Shown: in pieces, positions 27,898 through 36,819 of the stretch
Layout of the letters: every line of letters begins with the position of its first letter
Numbering within the stretch: the stretch's first letter is position 1
The notes under the pieces: generated by a model
The model's input: the letters and a program-made list of their open reading frames with translations, nothing else
What the model was told of the DNA's origin: nothing
Databases searched by the model: none
Assembly: GCF_007826885.1 (NCBI RefSeq)
Contig: NZ_ML675592.1
Location: 23,011 to 84,650 of the forward strand
DNA length: 61,640 bases
Direction: 5' to 3'
Source: Candidatus Nitrosocosmicus arcticus
GTDB lineage: Archaea > Thermoproteota > Nitrososphaeria > Nitrososphaerales > Nitrososphaeraceae
Made by a program: the position numbers and the translations under genes

Positions 27898-28776
27898 CTA
27901 CTTTGTAAGTGTATTTCTAATTTGCTTTACTAATTCCAATATTCTATCAATATCGTTTGCTTCTGGATTCAAATCAATATATTTATAAAGTATTTCTAAA
28001 GCCTGTTCATATTCCTTATTTCTATATAAAATTATACCCTTGTCTCTAAGTGCTTCAGAACTAGAACTATCCAAGGAGAGAATCATTTCGTTTATTTTCA
28101 TTATTTTGTTTAAATCATCCACTTCCATGTATCCATTTTTCAAATTATTTAAAACTCTGATTAAAATTTGTGATGAATCTGTCTTCTTCATCAAATCGTT
28201 AGACAAAGAAATGGTAGATCTGGGATATGCCTTGTTCAAAAGATCTTGTAAGATATAGTCATCCATGATTCTACCGTTGTTGAAAGGATCAATTACTATG
28301 GATTCGTCCGTATCTTCGTCTAGTATGTATTTGACTAAAAAGTGAGATGGAAAATTAACGGGATGGAGTTTAAAATCTATGTAACTAGCAAGGTGAATAT
28401 AGATTAATGATAGAGTTATTGGAATTCCTGTCCTTTTTTCTAATACTATGTTTAAATAATTATTGACAGGATTATAATAGTCACTAATATTTGGTTGAAA
28501 TTTTTTATCGTCAAAGAAAAATTCATTCAATTTTTCAATAATATGGGTTGGTCTCATACTTTTTGTATTTTTGATTTGCGAGTTTAACTCTTTTCCCATC
28601 TCATTCATAATGCTCATATATTCTGATATTTTCAGGTTTGGATAATCGATAATTCTAGCAATATGAATTACATGTTCTGCTATCTTTACTATGTTATCAT
28701 TTTCATGCACTTTCTCAATTACTGTCTCTTTCCAATCTTTCAGGTAGTCTTTCTCTATCTTATCTTCAAAACCCAA
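27898..28776 (-). CDS. SirB1-like transglutaminase-fold protein with TPR
   Basis: 292 residues. The middle has YYNPVNNYLNIVLEKRTGIPITLSLIYIHLA, then VNFPSHFLVKYIL, the signature of the SirB1 family (a transglutaminase-like fold where the Cys of true proteases is not kept). The C-terminus has TPR-type helices (ALRDKGIILYRNKEYEQALEILYKYIDLNPEA). Cytoplasmic. In bacteria the family lies next to PrmC/SirB genes, but the molecular role is unknown. Confidence 0.85.
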   Translation of the reverse strand: MGFEDKIEKDYLKDWKETVIEKVHENDNIVKIAEHVIHIARIIDYPNLKISEYMSIMNEMGKELNSQIKNTKSMRPTHIIEKLNEFFFDDKKFQPNISDYYNPVNNYLNIVLEKRTGIPITLSLIYIHLASYIDFKLHPVNFPSHFLVKYILDEDTDESIVIDPFNNGRIMDDYILQDLLNKAYPRSTISLSNDLMKKTDSSQILIRVLNNLKNGYMEVDDLNKIMKINEMILSLDSSSSEALRDKGIILYRNKEYEQALEILYKYIDLNPEANDIDRILELVKQIRNTLTK

Positions 28777-28824
28777 TATTAGTAAAAGCTTGTTTCATCC
28801 TTATAAGTAAAATCAAAAAATACA

Positions 28825-30201
28825 TCATGTTACAGTCGCTGAAATATTATCTATGATTTTTACCATACATTTAGTAGTTTTTTCCAGAAGGTCGATCCTA
28901 GCAAATTCGTTAGGTGAATGTATCCTTGAGAATATATAAGTCCCACCAATTGAAATGCAAGGAGCTTCTAGTAAATCAATAAAATCATACATAGGTCCAG
29001 TACCTGCAGATGAAATTGATATTATTGAATCTCCAAAAATTTCATTTGCAGATTTTTCAATTATTTTTACATACTGGTTATCTAATGCAGTTCTTCCAGC
29101 GGCTTCTCCATGGATAAGTGTGACTTTGATATCATCAAATCCGTTTTCTACTAGATGTTTCTCTAATCTTTTAAATTGGAGACCCGGGTCCATATTTGGA
29201 ACCAAACGAAAGTCAATCTTTACCATTGCTTTTGAAGGCGTTATGGTTTTTGCACCCTGTCCTGAATATCCAGAATTTAATCCCGATATGTTACATGTTG
29301 GTTCACAAGTCAAAGCGCTCTTAACTCTTTTTCCGCTAAGATTATTGATAAATTTGCTGATTCCATACTCTTTTTTAAAACTTTCCTCATCAAATGGTTC
29401 GCTGTTTACAATCAAACTTTCCTCTTCAGATAATTCTTTAACTTCTTTAAACCAATCCTTTATCAAAATATTTCCTTCTCTATCGACCAATGTTGATAAT
29501 GCTTGGACAATCCTCCAAGCAGGATTTTCTATCAAAACAGCTAAACTAGAATGAACGTCTCTAGAGGCACCTTGTGCCGTCAATTCTACGTATAAAAGAC
29601 CTTTCATCCCCAAACTGATAATAGGTTTTTGTTCCTGATCTATATATCCAAATTCCCAAATAACCACATCAGTCTTGAATTTTGTATTGTATCTCTTTAG
29701 ATATTTTGATATGTTATTGCTTCCAATCTCCTCTTCTCCTTCAATTAGAAACTTTATATTCATTGGAACATCGCCTCTTTGTTTTAGAAAAAATTCTATA
29801 GCTTTTAATCTGGTTACAAGTTCACCCTTATCATCGGAAGCACCTCTTCCATAAATCAGATTGCCTTCTACTTTACCTTCAAACGGTTCATATTCCCATA
29901 AATCCCTGGGTTCTTCTGGTTGTACGTCGTAATGGTTATAAAATAATAAGGTCTTGCCATTCGGATTTGATTTGGATTTGACCTCCCCATAAACTAGTGG
30001 AGGTACAGAATTCTTCTGATCATCCTCAAAATATATCAACTCTGCGTCGATTCCTATTCTTTTCATCATTGTAACGATCTCTTTGGCACACTCTTCCAAA
30101 TTTTGCTTTCTCGCAGAAACACTTGGAATTTTTATCAATTTCTGAAGATCGCTTATCAGTCCATGAGTATCAATATCTATTGTCAACTTATTTGACGACA
30201 T
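28825..30201 (-). CDS. M20-family metallopeptidase (dipeptidase-like)
   Basis: 458 residues. Zinc ligands and catalytic residues are visible: LLFYNHYDVQPEEPRDLWEYEPFEG, GRGASDDKGELVTRLKAIEFFL, LIEGEEEIGSNNI, and later GTGPMYDFIDLL and GGTYIFSRIHSPNEF. The dimerisation lid lies between about 190 and 300. This matches the carnosinase/Dug1-like branch that cleaves dipeptides or deacylates amino acids. Cytoplasmic; precise substrate unknown. Monocistronic, divergent from the CoA ligase gene. Confidence 0.92.
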   Translation of the reverse strand: MSSNKLTIDIDTHGLISDLQKLIKIPSVSARKQNLEECAKEIVTMMKRIGIDAELIYFEDDQKNSVPPLVYGEVKSKSNPNGKTLLFYNHYDVQPEEPRDLWEYEPFEGKVEGNLIYGRGASDDKGELVTRLKAIEFFLKQRGDVPMNIKFLIEGEEEIGSNNISKYLKRYNTKFKTDVVIWEFGYIDQEQKPIISLGMKGLLYVELTAQGASRDVHSSLAVLIENPAWRIVQALSTLVDREGNILIKDWFKEVKELSEEESLIVNSEPFDEESFKKEYGISKFINNLSGKRVKSALTCEPTCNISGLNSGYSGQGAKTITPSKAMVKIDFRLVPNMDPGLQFKRLEKHLVENGFDDIKVTLIHGEAAGRTALDNQYVKIIEKSANEIFGDSIISISSAGTGPMYDFIDLLEAPCISIGGTYIFSRIHSPNEFARIDLLEKTTKCMVKIIDNISATVT

Positions 30202-30251
30202 TTAGCTATGATGATAAATATTTCTTTAATATAAAAACTAAATTTTTTAAT

Positions 30252-30262
30252 ATTTTTATAAC
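30252..30262 (+). promoter_or_regulatory. TATA-like box of the ADP-forming CoA ligase gene
   Basis: tttttataacc lies about 21-31 bases before TTG 30283, consistent with a leaderless transcript starting close to that TTG, and supports this start. Confidence 0.5.
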
Positions 30263-30282
30263 CAGACGATATACTTTTTTTA

Positions 30283-32400
30283 TTGAGTAATGAAAATTTA
30301 AAGAACATTTTCCTCTCACCATCCTCTATTGCTGTAATAGGAGCATCAGAAAAACCTGGAGTAGGTAAAGCTATTTTTTCAAATATATTGAGCGGCTATA
30401 AGGGAAAAATATATCCTATTACCCCATCTAGTTCATCGGTAGCTGGCATAAAGGCGTACAAAAGCGTACTTGATGTAGATGACGACATTGACCTTGCGGT
30501 AGTCGCCACTCCCAATAGAACTGTTCCTGCAGTAATGGAAGAAATAGGAAAAAAAAATATCAAATCTTGTATAATTGTTTCTGCAGGCTTTAAAGAAGTT
30601 GACGAAACTGGTGCAAAATTGGAACAACAAGTACAAGAAATTGGTAAAAAGTATGGAATCAGAATAATAGGACCCAATTGTCTTGGAATAATGAGTCTTA
30701 CCGATCAAAATCTTATGAATTTAACATTTTTGAAAATTACTCCTAAACATGGCGAAATAGCTCTTGTTTCTCAAAGCGGTGCTATTTGCGCAGCAACGGT
30801 AGAGGATGCCATAGCTCAGGGAATAGGGTTTTCCAAAGTAATTAGTATGGGAAACAAGGTGGATATGGACGAAGCTGATATACTTGAATTATTAGAAGAT
30901 GATCCTTATACCAAAGTAATTGTGATGTATTTAGAGGATATCCATGATGGACGTAGATTCATGAATACTTCTAAAAGAATTACTTTAGAAAAAAGAAAGC
31001 CAATTATTGTTTTAAAATCTGGTAGAACTCCGGAAGGCGCCAGAGCCGCAATGTCTCATACAGGTGCATTGATGGGTTCAGACGAAGTATACGATGCTGT
31101 GTTTAAGCAAGCTGGTGTGATCCGTGTAGATACAATGCAGGAATTATTCGAATTAGCAACCGCTTTTTCAAAACAACCTTTACCATTGAATAATATGGGG
31201 GTAGTAATTGTTTCTAATGCAGGTGGACCTGCAATTATTTCCACCGATTCTTGCTCCAAATACAACATACAAATGGCAGATATTTCTAATTCGAGGGAAA
31301 GTATATCTAAAGTTATCCCGCCGCATGGATCCTCCCGAAATCCAGTTGACATAGTAGGCGATGCGGATTTCAATAGGTTTGAAAAAGTATTGACTGAAGT
31401 ATTATCTAATTCTAATGTTGGGTCTGTAGTAACAATGTGTACTCCATCTGCGACTCTAGATTATAATGAGTTAGCCAAAACAATCATTCGAACATCAAAG
31501 AATACTGGGAAGACAATGCTAGCTGCATTAATGGGTTTGGCTGAAGGTGTTGAAAATAAGTCTATATTGTCAGAAGGAGGAGTACCTCATTTTATGTATG
31601 CAGAACCTGCCATAAGGACATTAGATTCCATGTATAGGTTTAGTAGTTGGTTAAATAGTAAAAAGGAATCTATACCTAATTTCCCCGTTGATAAGGAGAA
31701 GGTTATGGATGTTATATCCAATGTTTACGAACAAGGTAGAACAAATCTTTTAGAGGATGAGGGCTATGCTGTACTTCAAGCATATGGATTTCCTGTTCCA
31801 AAGAGTGTGTTAGTAAATAATGAAGATGATGCTGTTAAATCTGCAATAGAAATTGACTATCCTGTAGTCATGAAAATATCTTCAAAAGATATTATACACA
31901 AATCAGAATCTGGCGGTGTAAAAATTGGTTTAAAAAATACTGATGATGTTCGAAATGCGTATAATTCTATCATGTCTAGTGTAAAAAATTATAATCCCCA
32001 CGCAAGAATTGAAGGTGTATTGATTCAGGAAATGGTAACCAATTCCAAAGAATTAATCCTTGGTGCAAAACAAGACAAATTATTTGGGCCATTATTGATG
32101 TTTGGATTAGGAGGAATATATGTTGAGATTTTGAAGGATGTAAATTTCATACTAGCTCCCATCTCTGAATCAGAAGCCAGGGAAATGGTGGATTCAATCA
32201 AAACCATTTCTTTATTGAAAGGGGTGCGGGGTGAAAAATCATCAGATATATCATCCGTGATTGATTGTTTGCTAAGATTATCTCAGCTAATTGTAGATTT
32301 TCCAGAAATCGAAGAATTTGATATTAATCCGTTACTGGTCCTAGAAGAAGGACGTGGTTCACGGGTAGTGGATGTGAGAATTGGATTAAGAAATAAATAA
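30283..32400 (+). CDS. ADP-forming acyl-CoA ligase (fused alpha-beta), CO2-fixation type
   Basis: 705 residues from TTG 30283. The CoA-binding Rossmann domain comes first (PSSIAVIGASEKPGVGKAIFSNIL). The succinyl-CoA-ligase-like domains follow (PNCLGIMSLTDQNLMNL, ALVSQSGAICAATVEDA), then the phospho-His region GARAAMSHTGALMGSDEVYDAV. The ATP-grasp beta part covers residues about 480-700 (VVMKISSKDIIHKSESGGVKIGL, EFDINPLLVLEEGRG). Known thaumarchaeal members activate 3-hydroxypropionate or 4-hydroxybutyrate in the CO2-fixation cycle with release of ADP rather than AMP. Which of the two substrates, or acetate, cannot be told here. Confidence 0.9.
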   Translation: MSNENLKNIFLSPSSIAVIGASEKPGVGKAIFSNILSGYKGKIYPITPSSSSVAGIKAYKSVLDVDDDIDLAVVATPNRTVPAVMEEIGKKNIKSCIIVSAGFKEVDETGAKLEQQVQEIGKKYGIRIIGPNCLGIMSLTDQNLMNLTFLKITPKHGEIALVSQSGAICAATVEDAIAQGIGFSKVISMGNKVDMDEADILELLEDDPYTKVIVMYLEDIHDGRRFMNTSKRITLEKRKPIIVLKSGRTPEGARAAMSHTGALMGSDEVYDAVFKQAGVIRVDTMQELFELATAFSKQPLPLNNMGVVIVSNAGGPAIISTDSCSKYNIQMADISNSRESISKVIPPHGSSRNPVDIVGDADFNRFEKVLTEVLSNSNVGSVVTMCTPSATLDYNELAKTIIRTSKNTGKTMLAALMGLAEGVENKSILSEGGVPHFMYAEPAIRTLDSMYRFSSWLNSKKESIPNFPVDKEKVMDVISNVYEQGRTNLLEDEGYAVLQAYGFPVPKSVLVNNEDDAVKSAIEIDYPVVMKISSKDIIHKSESGGVKIGLKNTDDVRNAYNSIMSSVKNYNPHARIEGVLIQEMVTNSKELILGAKQDKLFGPLLMFGLGGIYVEILKDVNFILAPISESEAREMVDSIKTISLLKGVRGEKSSDISSVIDCLLRLSQLIVDFPEIEEFDINPLLVLEEGRGSRVVDVRIGLRNK

Positions 32401-32406
32401 ACTATT

Positions 32407-33294
32407 TCATTCTAATTTTTTGCCACATTCTTCACAAAAAATGGATTCTGCCTCATTATTGTATTTGCAATTTCTACACATTTTAGTATCTGTTTTTGTG
32501 GCTGTTGATAATGAACTATTGATGTCCATATTACTATTACCACTACTAATGTTACCAACGCCTCCTACTCCTCTTGATTTATTCTCGTTAGTCTGTGAAT
32601 TTTGATCTGCCAAAATAATTATGTCTCCTATTTTAGAAATCTTATTCCATTCTATTTCTTTAATTTCATTGTTTGAATCTTTTATCTTGAAACTAAATTC
32701 AACTTTTCCATCTAATAATTTTCTCAAACCAATTTCTTGTACTTTGCCAATTAGGTACGCATTATTATCATAAGTCGACATTCCAATTATTTTTTCAATA
32801 TGCACATAAGTGGATTTCAAATCTGGAATGGCTTTATCATTATCTTTGTTTTCAGTTTGATTGATTGGATTAATGTTCCCGCTCTCGTTTCTATTTTCTG
32901 TTTCTACTTCTGCGTCAAATCTATCCTTCTCTTTTTCTGTTTCTTTTGATTCTAAGTTCACATTGTCTTTTGATTCATCAAATTTTCTATACTGGGCTAT
33001 AATGTAATCACAGTTTTTGCATTTGTATTCTCCTTTTTCTTTTAATATTATATTCTCGCCCAAATCTTCGTTGGGGTTTTCAAATTCAAGATTAGGCGCC
33101 CCTTGATATTCTTTTTCACATTTGTTACAATAATATTTCTTAAATCTGTCTTTATCTAACTTGCCTATGCCTGCCAAAAAAAGCTCAGGACCGCCCAAAT
33201 TTGCTATCTTTTGTTCATCGTCACTAACCTTTGCAATTGCATATCCTCCAGAACCTCTTAATTTTTTTTCGACAAATGTTTTTCCCTTACTCAT
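32407..33294 (-). CDS. Protein with zinc ribbons at both ends
   Basis: 295 residues. Near residue 50 lies CNKC (KKYYCNKCEKEY), later CKNC (EYKCKNCDYII), making one split zinc-binding unit. The middle (about 100-165) is charged and low in complexity, the next part is a small domain (YVHIEKIIGMSTYDNNAYLIGKVQEIGLR, PRC-barrel-like in feel), and the C-terminus is a clear zinc ribbon, CRNCKYNNEAESIFCEECGKKL. No enzyme motif. It may be an RNA or protein-binding adaptor. It stands convergent with the CoA ligase gene. Confidence 0.65.
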   Translation of the reverse strand: MSKGKTFVEKKLRGSGGYAIAKVSDDEQKIANLGGPELFLAGIGKLDKDRFKKYYCNKCEKEYQGAPNLEFENPNEDLGENIILKEKGEYKCKNCDYIIAQYRKFDESKDNVNLESKETEKEKDRFDAEVETENRNESGNINPINQTENKDNDKAIPDLKSTYVHIEKIIGMSTYDNNAYLIGKVQEIGLRKLLDGKVEFSFKIKDSNNEIKEIEWNKISKIGDIIILADQNSQTNENKSRGVGGVGNISSGNSNMDINSSLSTATKTDTKMCRNCKYNNEAESIFCEECGKKLE

Positions 33295-33387
33295 GGTTAC
33301 AAGGCCAATTAAACGGTGAAATTTAAATAATATATAGGTATAGGTATCTTGGTTCGAATATTACAAATTATGAATGAACAGAAAAAG

Positions 33388-33846
33388 TTAATCAGGACCT
33401 ACTATAGGTAATGCCTTGTTAGCGGGCAAAGTTATTATTTTTTCTTGTTGGTCTTTATCTATTCTCTCAAATTCAAGTGTCATCTCAATAGGTGCGTTAT
33501 ATCTTGAACTCAGTTCTCCTGCAAGTTGAGCTATAGATTGTTTATCTGCAAATTCTTTAGATCCTTGCAAGAATGCCCTTGTTTGTCTATATGCTATTTT
33601 GCCACCAAACTTTGAACTGAGAAAATTTGCAATATCTTTTACCTTTTCAACCGGTATCTCATTGTAGTAGAAACATATTCCATTAACGGGTTCCTTATCA
33701 AATGGAGTTCCATATCTATACCAAAATACACCAAAATGCTCGTGGTCACCTTGTAAACATTTAATCTCCCAATGATTTACATTGTCAATAGGATAAGTTC
33801 CATTTCTTAAATCATCTAGGCTAAGCCTCCAGTATCTTACACGCAT
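33388..33846 (-). CDS. Hypothetical protein (152 residues)
   Basis: Soluble alpha/beta protein starting MRVRYWRLSLDDLRNGTYP. Aromatic-rich strands (HFGVFWYRYGTPFD, GICFYYNEIPVEKVKDIANFLSSKFGGKIAYRQTRAFLQG) suggest a compact single domain. No metal or catalytic motif is clear. I do not recognise the family; the clean ORF with a good ATG and its own gap on both sides supports a real gene. Confidence 0.65.
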   Translation of the reverse strand: MRVRYWRLSLDDLRNGTYPIDNVNHWEIKCLQGDHEHFGVFWYRYGTPFDKEPVNGICFYYNEIPVEKVKDIANFLSSKFGGKIAYRQTRAFLQGSKEFADKQSIAQLAGELSSRYNAPIEMTLEFERIDKDQQEKIITLPANKALPIVGPD

Positions 33847-34036
33847 TTATTTAGGGTAGGATTATGCATTTTATATTTGTAGATTTAATATAATGTTCTA
33901 GATTACTCCTTTGGTTTTACAAAGGCAATACGCATTGTCCTAAATGTAATATGCTAGAAAAAAAGGTAAATGATAATTTATCATAAGGGAGTATTTTACA
34001 AACCGTTATAAATCCTTGTAATTTTTCTAAATCTAT

Positions 34037-34513
34037 TTGGATAATAGATTAGACTTGTTGATGGAAATGGAACAACACTTTGATAATAAAGACGAGGCAT
34101 ATTTTAAGAATCTAGTTGGCCATGAGGATTATGTAATAAGAACTAGAGCCGTATGCATATTAGCAGATATTTCTGGAGAAAAAGCCATCGAACCTATTGG
34201 ACAAGTCCTATTAAACGATTCAGACCATCTTGTAAGACACGAAGCAGCCTTTTCTCTAGGCCAATTAGGGCACACAAGTGGAATAGACGTTCTATCAAAA
34301 GCTGTACTAGACGACCCAAGTTTTTTTGTAAGACACGAAGCCGCAGTAGCTTTGGGAGTTATAGGATCAGAGCAATCACGAAAAACCCTTGAGCGAGCAC
34401 TAAATGATGAGAGCGAAGAGGTAAGAGAATCTGCTATGATAGCACTAGCAAATTTAGACTATATCTCACATGTAAAAAGAACTAATAAGTTTACAAGTTT
34501 GACCGGTGGATGA
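34037..34513 (+). CDS. HEAT/PBS-lyase-type repeat protein
   Basis: 158 residues from TTG 34037. It has four to five helical repeats of about 31 residues: DYVIRTRAVCILADISGEKAIEPIGQVLL, HLVRHEAAFSLGQLGHTSGIDVLSKAVL, FFVRHEAAVALGVIGSEQSRKTLERAL, EEVRESAMIALANL. This is the deoxyhypusine hydroxylase/phycobilin-lyase class of HEAT repeats, but the metal-binding HE pairs (RHEAA) appear in only two repeats. It is more likely a scaffold than an enzyme, though a DOHH-like role is not excluded. Confidence 0.85.
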   Translation: MDNRLDLLMEMEQHFDNKDEAYFKNLVGHEDYVIRTRAVCILADISGEKAIEPIGQVLLNDSDHLVRHEAAFSLGQLGHTSGIDVLSKAVLDDPSFFVRHEAAVALGVIGSEQSRKTLERALNDESEEVRESAMIALANLDYISHVKRTNKFTSLTGG

Positions 34514-34646
34514 TTACCATTTCAAATTCAAAAAGAAAGAAGACCAATCAAAAGGATAATGTGATTCGTTTTATACCCCATAGATGCGCTGGCAACTAAA
34601 AAAATCGACAAATTAATATTGATTCTATAAAAAATAGTACTATAAA

Positions 34647-35135
34647 ATGTCTGATCTCAAACAAGATGAGGAGGGCTTAGCACTACTTCTTGAGGAAAAT
34701 GTAAACGAATTTAATGAGTGGCGTTTAAAAAATCTCACTTTAAAATTAGACTTTAGTGGAACTGATTTTTCAAATAAAGATATCTCTAAAGCATATCTTA
34801 ATGGCATAACTTTTACCGAATGTAATTTTACAAATTCAATAGTGGTGGGCACTAATTTCGTACAATCTAATTTAACAAGAACTGATTTTGAGAGTTCTGA
34901 TATGTCTGAAGCTTTGATACTGTACGCTACAGTAAAAGATTCTAATATTTCTAAAAGCCAATTAAGCAATACCAATTTTATGTGGTCAGATTTACAGAAT
35001 TCGGATTTTAGGCAAAGCAATATGTACAAGACTATTTTTGTTGAAGCAAATCTTTCAAATGCTAATACAGAAGGATTGGATAAAAATAATGCATATTTAA
35101 AATATGCAAAATTAAAGGGAACTTCTTGGGAATAG
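34647..35135 (+). CDS. Pentapeptide repeat protein
   Basis: 162 residues. After a short helical start, residues about 30-155 follow the A(D/N)LxX five-residue pattern: LDFSGTDFSNKDISKAYLNGITFTECNFTNS, then FVQSNLTRTDFESSDMSEALIL, then LQNSDFRQSNMYKTIFVEANLSNANTEG. Such repeats form a right-handed quadrilateral beta-helix. Roles range from gyrase protection to scaffolding; none can be picked here. Confidence 0.88.
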   Translation: MSDLKQDEEGLALLLEENVNEFNEWRLKNLTLKLDFSGTDFSNKDISKAYLNGITFTECNFTNSIVVGTNFVQSNLTRTDFESSDMSEALILYATVKDSNISKSQLSNTNFMWSDLQNSDFRQSNMYKTIFVEANLSNANTEGLDKNNAYLKYAKLKGTSWE

Positions 35136-35474
35136 CTTATTTTATTTTTTAATTACCCTTGATAGTCAAAATAAGATTACTCTCACGTTTGGTAATGCAT
35201 TTGACTATGAACTCCAAATATGAAAACATTTTTTTGCTCTGGCCTATATTCACATATTTCTTTATTAGTGAATTTTGATGATGATGTGGGTTTACAACTA
35301 TACTATGCATATTTTTTAATCTTGTTTTGACAAGCGAGATTACCATAACTTAATATAATATGATGTTATTTCAAATATTCCACTAAAATGCACCTTCGAG
35401 AGCGATATTGGTATATATTTACAATATTAAGCAACAACAATAAATAGTACCTGATCTATATTATCCTTACAAAC

Positions 35475-36677
35475 ATGGTAGATAGCTTGGATAATCTATC
35501 TAATTACGATAAGGATGATAACATTGAAAATACTTTCAATAATTCCATTGTTGGTGTTCCAAGATCAAACACAGATTCAAATAGTTTAACTAAAGAAAGT
35601 AATCGAGAACAAATAAATTTTATTAATTTCACACAGCAGTATTGTATAGGATTTATCGATATAATTAATTCCACTCAAGAAACTGCAAAAATAAAAGACC
35701 CTAAAAAGTTAAGAAAATATTATTCACTTTTTTTGAATTCCATGAGTACCATACTTACTCAATACAATGGAAAAATTATTAAAAATAGTGGGGATAATTT
35801 GTTTTTTTACTTTCCAAAAACATCAAATCTCCGTAATCAACAGGCATTGCAAGACGTTTTTGACTGCAGTACTTCAATGATTAAATCAAGCAAACCTTTG
35901 AATCAAGAATTAGCAGAGGAAGACTTGCCCTCAATCAATTATAGAATTAGTATGAATTATGGGTTAGTAGAAATTGCCCTTGGGTCTAATAACAAGGAAG
36001 TAGACTTATTTGGCTCGGTGGTAAATGAATGTGCCAAAATAAACAGCTTATCTAAATCAAACGGATTGGTAATAGGAAAGAACTTGTATTCCTTATTAAT
36101 TAATTCAACTTTTAGCAAAGAATTTGAAATATCTGAGATTAAACTATCATTAGATGGGGATAGCAGAAATATTAATTCCTGTTACACAATAATGGATAAT
36201 AGAAAAATATTAATCACAAACAAACCACGTGAAGCCCTCAAACATCAATCCCATTCGAATGAAATCAAGCGACCTAGTCAAATAGAAAACAAACTGTACA
36301 ATATCTTATTAATAGATGATGACGAGGATATTCTGTACACATATCATTCACTGTTGAAAAAGGAAGGATACGAAGTACATTCTTATTCAAATCCTGTTGA
36401 AGCTCTAGAAAGCTTGGCAAAAAAAAATTCACATAACTATGACTTGGTGGTTATGGATATACGAATGCCCGAGATGAGCGGAATAAAGCTATTCTACAGG
36501 TTTAAAGCCATAGATCCATATTTGAATATTCTTTTTATAACTGCTCTGGATTTAGTTGGCGAGTTTGTGGAAGCATTACCTGAGATAAAAATAACTGAAA
36601 TTGTGAGAAAACCTTTAACCGGTGAACAATTTGTCTCGATAATAAAAAAGAAGTTATCCGAAGCCAATCGTTGGTAA
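35475..36677 (+). CDS. Class III nucleotidyl cyclase-like domain fused to a response-regulator receiver
   Basis: 400 residues. Residues about 55-240 are a class III cyclase catalytic domain: CIGFIDIINSTQETAK and IKNSGDNLFFYFPK provide the two metal-binding Asp. VVNECAKINSLSKSNGLVIG holds the Asn of the transition-state pair, but Lys replaces the usual Arg. Residues 275-398 are a receiver domain with LLIDDDEDI, the phospho-Asp in VVMDIRMPEMSG, and IVRKPL with the conserved Lys. The REC-at-C-terminus order is unusual. It is followed at about 140 bases by a histidine kinase gene, so the kinase may phosphorylate this protein. Cytoplasmic. Whether it makes cAMP is unknown. Confidence 0.88.
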   Translation: MVDSLDNLSNYDKDDNIENTFNNSIVGVPRSNTDSNSLTKESNREQINFINFTQQYCIGFIDIINSTQETAKIKDPKKLRKYYSLFLNSMSTILTQYNGKIIKNSGDNLFFYFPKTSNLRNQQALQDVFDCSTSMIKSSKPLNQELAEEDLPSINYRISMNYGLVEIALGSNNKEVDLFGSVVNECAKINSLSKSNGLVIGKNLYSLLINSTFSKEFEISEIKLSLDGDSRNINSCYTIMDNRKILITNKPREALKHQSHSNEIKRPSQIENKLYNILLIDDDEDILYTYHSLLKKEGYEVHSYSNPVEALESLAKKNSHNYDLVVMDIRMPEMSGIKLFYRFKAIDPYLNILFITALDLVGEFVEALPEIKITEIVRKPLTGEQFVSIIKKKLSEANRW

Positions 36678-36819
36678 TTGACGTATTGGATTCTTTATTA
36701 TTTATTGTCGTTGCTATTGAAAACAAATTAGGACTGGGCATTGTAACAAATAGACTAATGGAATTTCCTAACCTATCAAATACTTCCTCCCTCAAACTTT
36801 CTATGATTATTGTTTAAAG

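Noticed and set aside
35149-35346. 65-codon minus-strand ORF with His-rich segment
   Set aside because: No motif, no clear ribosome site, located in the gap between two plus-strand genes; possible but unsupported.
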